A stretch of 7,234 nucleotides of DNA from Peptococcaceae bacterium (GTDB lineage: Bacteria; Bacillota; DSM-12270; Thermacetogeniales; Thermacetogeniaceae), in NCBI GenBank assembly GCA_003132605.1, contig PKYJ01000055.1, positions 1 through 7,234 on the forward strand, given 5' to 3'. A model generated the notes under the pieces. That model made no database searches, was not told the origin of the DNA, and saw nothing but the letters and a program-made list of their open reading frames with translations. Shown here piece after piece: positions 5,481 through 7,234 of the stretch. How positions within the stretch are numbered: position 1 is the stretch's first letter; each line of letters begins with the position of its first letter. Both the position numbers and the translations under genes were made by a program.

Positions 5481-7234
5481 ATGTCAAAGATCCTGGTAAT
5501 TGTAGAGTCTCCCGCCAAGGCGCGGGCAATCAGCAAGATGCTCGGGCGGAAATATGTGGTCAAGGCATCCATGGGGCACGTACGCGACCTCCCCAGGAGC
5601 CAGTTCGGCATTGATGTGGAACAGGGGTTCAGCCCCAAGTACATCACGATCAGGGGCAAGGGCAATGTGATCAAAGACTTGCGTGATGCAGCCCGTAAGA
5701 CAGACAGGGTGCTGCTCGGGCCTGACCCGGACCGGGAGGGGGAGGCGATCGCCTGGCACCTGCAGCAGATTCTCAACTTGCCCGATGATGCTCCCTGCCG
5801 GATCGAATTTCACGAGATCACCAAGCCTGCTCTGGAGCAGGCTGTCAAGCAGCCGCACCCGATCAACCGGGACCGGGTGAATTCGCAGCAGGCTAGGCGG
5901 GTGTTGGACCGGGTGGTCGGGTACAAGCTCAGCCCTCTCCTCTGGCATAAGGTCAGGCGCGGCTTGAGCGCCGGCCGGGTGCAGTCAGTGGCGGTCCGGC
6001 TGATCTGCGACCGGGAGCAGGAGATCAGGGAGTTTCAACCCAGGGAGTATTGGATCATCACGGCACACCTGGAATCTGGCCACAAACCCTTTGAGGCCAA
6101 ACTGTTATACAGAGGAAAAGAGAGGATCGACTTGGAGGACGAGTCGGCTGTCAGGAACGTATTGAACGGCCTTCAGGGCGCATCCTATCTGATTGTAAAA
6201 ATTATAAGCCGCCAGAGAAAGCGCAGGCCCCAGGCGCCGTTTACCACCAGCACGCTGCAGCAAGAAGCTGGCAGGGTGCTCAATTTTCCGGTGCGCAAGA
6301 CCATGCAGATCGCCCAGCAGTTGTATGAAGGTCTGGACACGGGGAAGGAGGGCACTGTCGGCCTGATCACTTACATGCGCACGGATTCCCCACAGATCTC
6401 GGAGCAGGCCCGGCAAGCGGCCCGGTCTTTCATCGATGAAACTTACGGATCGGATTATGTTCCCATTGTGCCTCCCATTTACAAAAGCACTGGCAGGGCG
6501 CAGGAAGCGCATGAGGCGATCAGGCCTACGGTGGCGGAGCGTTCGCCGGACAAGGTAAAGCCCTTCCTGAGCAGAGACCAGCACCGCCTGTACAAGTTGA
6601 TCTGGGAGCGTTTTATCGCCTCCCAGATGAGCCCGGCGGTCATGGATGCGACCACGGTGGACATCCAGGCGGGCGAGTACCTGTTCCGGGCCAGCGGTTC
6701 CGTAGTCCGGTTTCCGGGCTTCCTAAAGGTTTATAAGGAAAAGGAGGCGACGGAAACAGTGCTGCCGGAGCTGCATGAGGGTGAACTGCTCACCCTGGTG
6801 GATCTCGATCCCGCACAGCACTTCACGCAGCCGCCGCCCCGGTACACGGAGGCCGCTCTGGTGAAAATGCTCGAGGAAAAAGGCATCGGACGTCCGAGTA
6901 CATATGCGACCATCATTGAAACTATTCAGTCCAGGGGTTATGTGATAATGCAGGAAAAGAACCTGGCCCCCACGGAGCTGGGATTTATCGTCGATGACCT
7001 CTTGAAAGATTATTTTCCCCAGATTGTCGACGTCAAGTTTACCGCCAGCATGGAGGAGAAGCTTGACGAGGTGGAAGAGGGCGGCACGGCCTGGCAAAGC
7101 ATCCTGGAGGAGTTTTACCAGCCTTTTGAAGAAAACCTCGAGCATGCTGAACAGGTAATCGAAAACATCTCCCGCACTTGGGGCACTTTTCCTCACTCTG
7201 CTCCTCGGCCAGGGAGATGTTTTCGATTACCTGT
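5481..7234 (+). CDS. topA: DNA topoisomerase I (type IA), 3' end missing and last 61 bases anomalous
   Basis: Type IA topoisomerase that relaxes negative supercoils by passing a strand through a transient single-strand break. The ATG at 5481 has AAAGGTGA about seven bases upstream and gives MSKILVIVESPAKARAISKM. The Toprim domain has E9 and the metal-binding DPDREGE (D82, D84, E86). The domain after it has SAGRVQSVAVRLICDRE (163-179), and QAPFTTSTLQQEAGR lies at 251-265. The catalytic tyrosine is Y298 in GLITYMRTDS. EAHEAIRPT (342-350) and GIGRPSTYATIIETIQSRGY (468-487) follow, then KFTASMEEKLDEVEEG (519-534). Codons are authentic up to about 7172 (564 residues, ending EQVIENIS). From 7173 on the frame stays open but encodes an unrelated tail starting RTWGTFPHSAPRPGR. 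The reverse complement of that tail restores SLAEEQSEEKCPKC, the expected approach to the C-terminal zinc ribbon. The gene is probably intact in the organism; the window carries a fold-back error and lacks the zinc-finger region. Confidence 0.95.
   Translation, partial: MSKILVIVESPAKARAISKMLGRKYVVKASMGHVRDLPRSQFGIDVEQGFSPKYITIRGKGNVIKDLRDAARKTDRVLLGPDPDREGEAIAWHLQQILNLPDDAPCRIEFHEITKPALEQAVKQPHPINRDRVNSQQARRVLDRVVGYKLSPLLWHKVRRGLSAGRVQSVAVRLICDREQEIREFQPREYWIITAHLESGHKPFEAKLLYRGKERIDLEDESAVRNVLNGLQGASYLIVKIISRQRKRRPQAPFTTSTLQQEAGRVLNFPVRKTMQIAQQLYEGLDTGKEGTVGLITYMRTDSPQISEQARQAARSFIDETYGSDYVPIVPPIYKSTGRAQEAHEAIRPTVAERSPDKVKPFLSRDQHRLYKLIWERFIASQMSPAVMDATTVDIQAGEYLFRASGSVVRFPGFLKVYKEKEATETVLPELHEGELLTLVDLDPAQHFTQPPPRYTEAALVKMLEEKGIGRPSTYATIIETIQSRGYVIMQEKNLAPTELGFIVDDLLKDYFPQIVDVKFTASMEEKLDEVEEGGTAWQSILEEFYQPFEENLEHAEQVIENISRTWGTFPHSAPRPGRCFRLP
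7151..7234. repeat. Fold-back inverted repeat at the window end (probable assembly/amplification chimera)
   Basis: Bases 7151-7173 (starting ACAGGTAATCG) and 7212-7234 (ending CGATTACCTGT) are perfect 23-base reverse complements, separated by 38 bases. Reading the reverse complement of 7174-7211 directly after 7173, in the topA frame, gives LAEEQSEEKCPKC, the natural TopA continuation. The sequence therefore switches strand at about 7173 and runs back over itself. The right arm ends exactly at the last base of the window, which fits a contig-end artefact. Confidence 0.85.

Noticed and set aside
7151..7234. A natural invertible DNA switch (38 bp between 23-bp inverted repeats) controlling the TopA C-terminus
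   Set aside because: The right arm ends exactly at the last base of the window and the geometry is that of a simple strand switch. Inverting an essential zinc-ribbon segment is implausible, and no recombinase is nearby. A chimera is simpler.

Overview
The window looks like chromosomal DNA of a GC-rich Firmicute, most like the Peptococcaceae/Pelotomaculum-Desulfotomaculum type. This rests on the dprA-topA pair typical of Firmicutes, Firmicute-like Shine-Dalgarno sequences, GTG and TTG starts, and a family 25-type starch-binding domain of a kind common in that group. No rRNA, tRNA or CRISPR is present, so the taxonomy is an inference from gene content only.

Layout. Positions 1-180 (+) are the last 59 codons of a protein ending in a CBM25-like carbohydrate-binding domain. 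It converges on a minus-strand pair, yifB/comM-like AAA+ ATPase (2340-796) followed by a DUF151 bifunctional-nuclease-family gene (734-255). An imperfect palindrome (182-225) lies between the converging ends. Next comes a divergent, AT-richer spacer of about 570 bases (2341-2911) with a perfect 18-bp inverted repeat and several short reading frames that may be remnants or peptide genes. A plus-strand radical SAM/SPASM gene (2912-4150) follows; its closest remembered relatives are putative peptide-modifying enzymes of methanogens (Mhun_1560 family). After a hairpin and an A/T-rich stretch, a near-consensus sigma-A promoter (TTGGCA, 17 bases, TATAAT) drives dprA (best start TTG at 4332) and topA (5481 to the window end).

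How the genes relate. YifB/ComM, DprA and TopA are housekeeping DNA-processing proteins: ComM and DprA act on incoming single strands during natural transformation, and TopA removes negative supercoils. In many Firmicutes yifB lies directly upstream of dprA on the same strand. Here it is inverted, and the radical SAM gene plus a structured spacer sits between them, so this looks like a rearranged or inserted accessory segment inside a conserved core cluster.

The most actionable observation is at the right edge. The last 61 bases are not normal topA sequence. Their reverse complement restores the natural continuation of TopA, up to the first CxxC of its C-terminal zinc ribbon. The sequence therefore folds back on itself (23-bp perfect arms, 38-base centre), most likely an assembly or amplification chimera at a contig end. 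The most interesting biology is the radical SAM enzyme with no obvious precursor peptide and the unexplained palindrome upstream of it.
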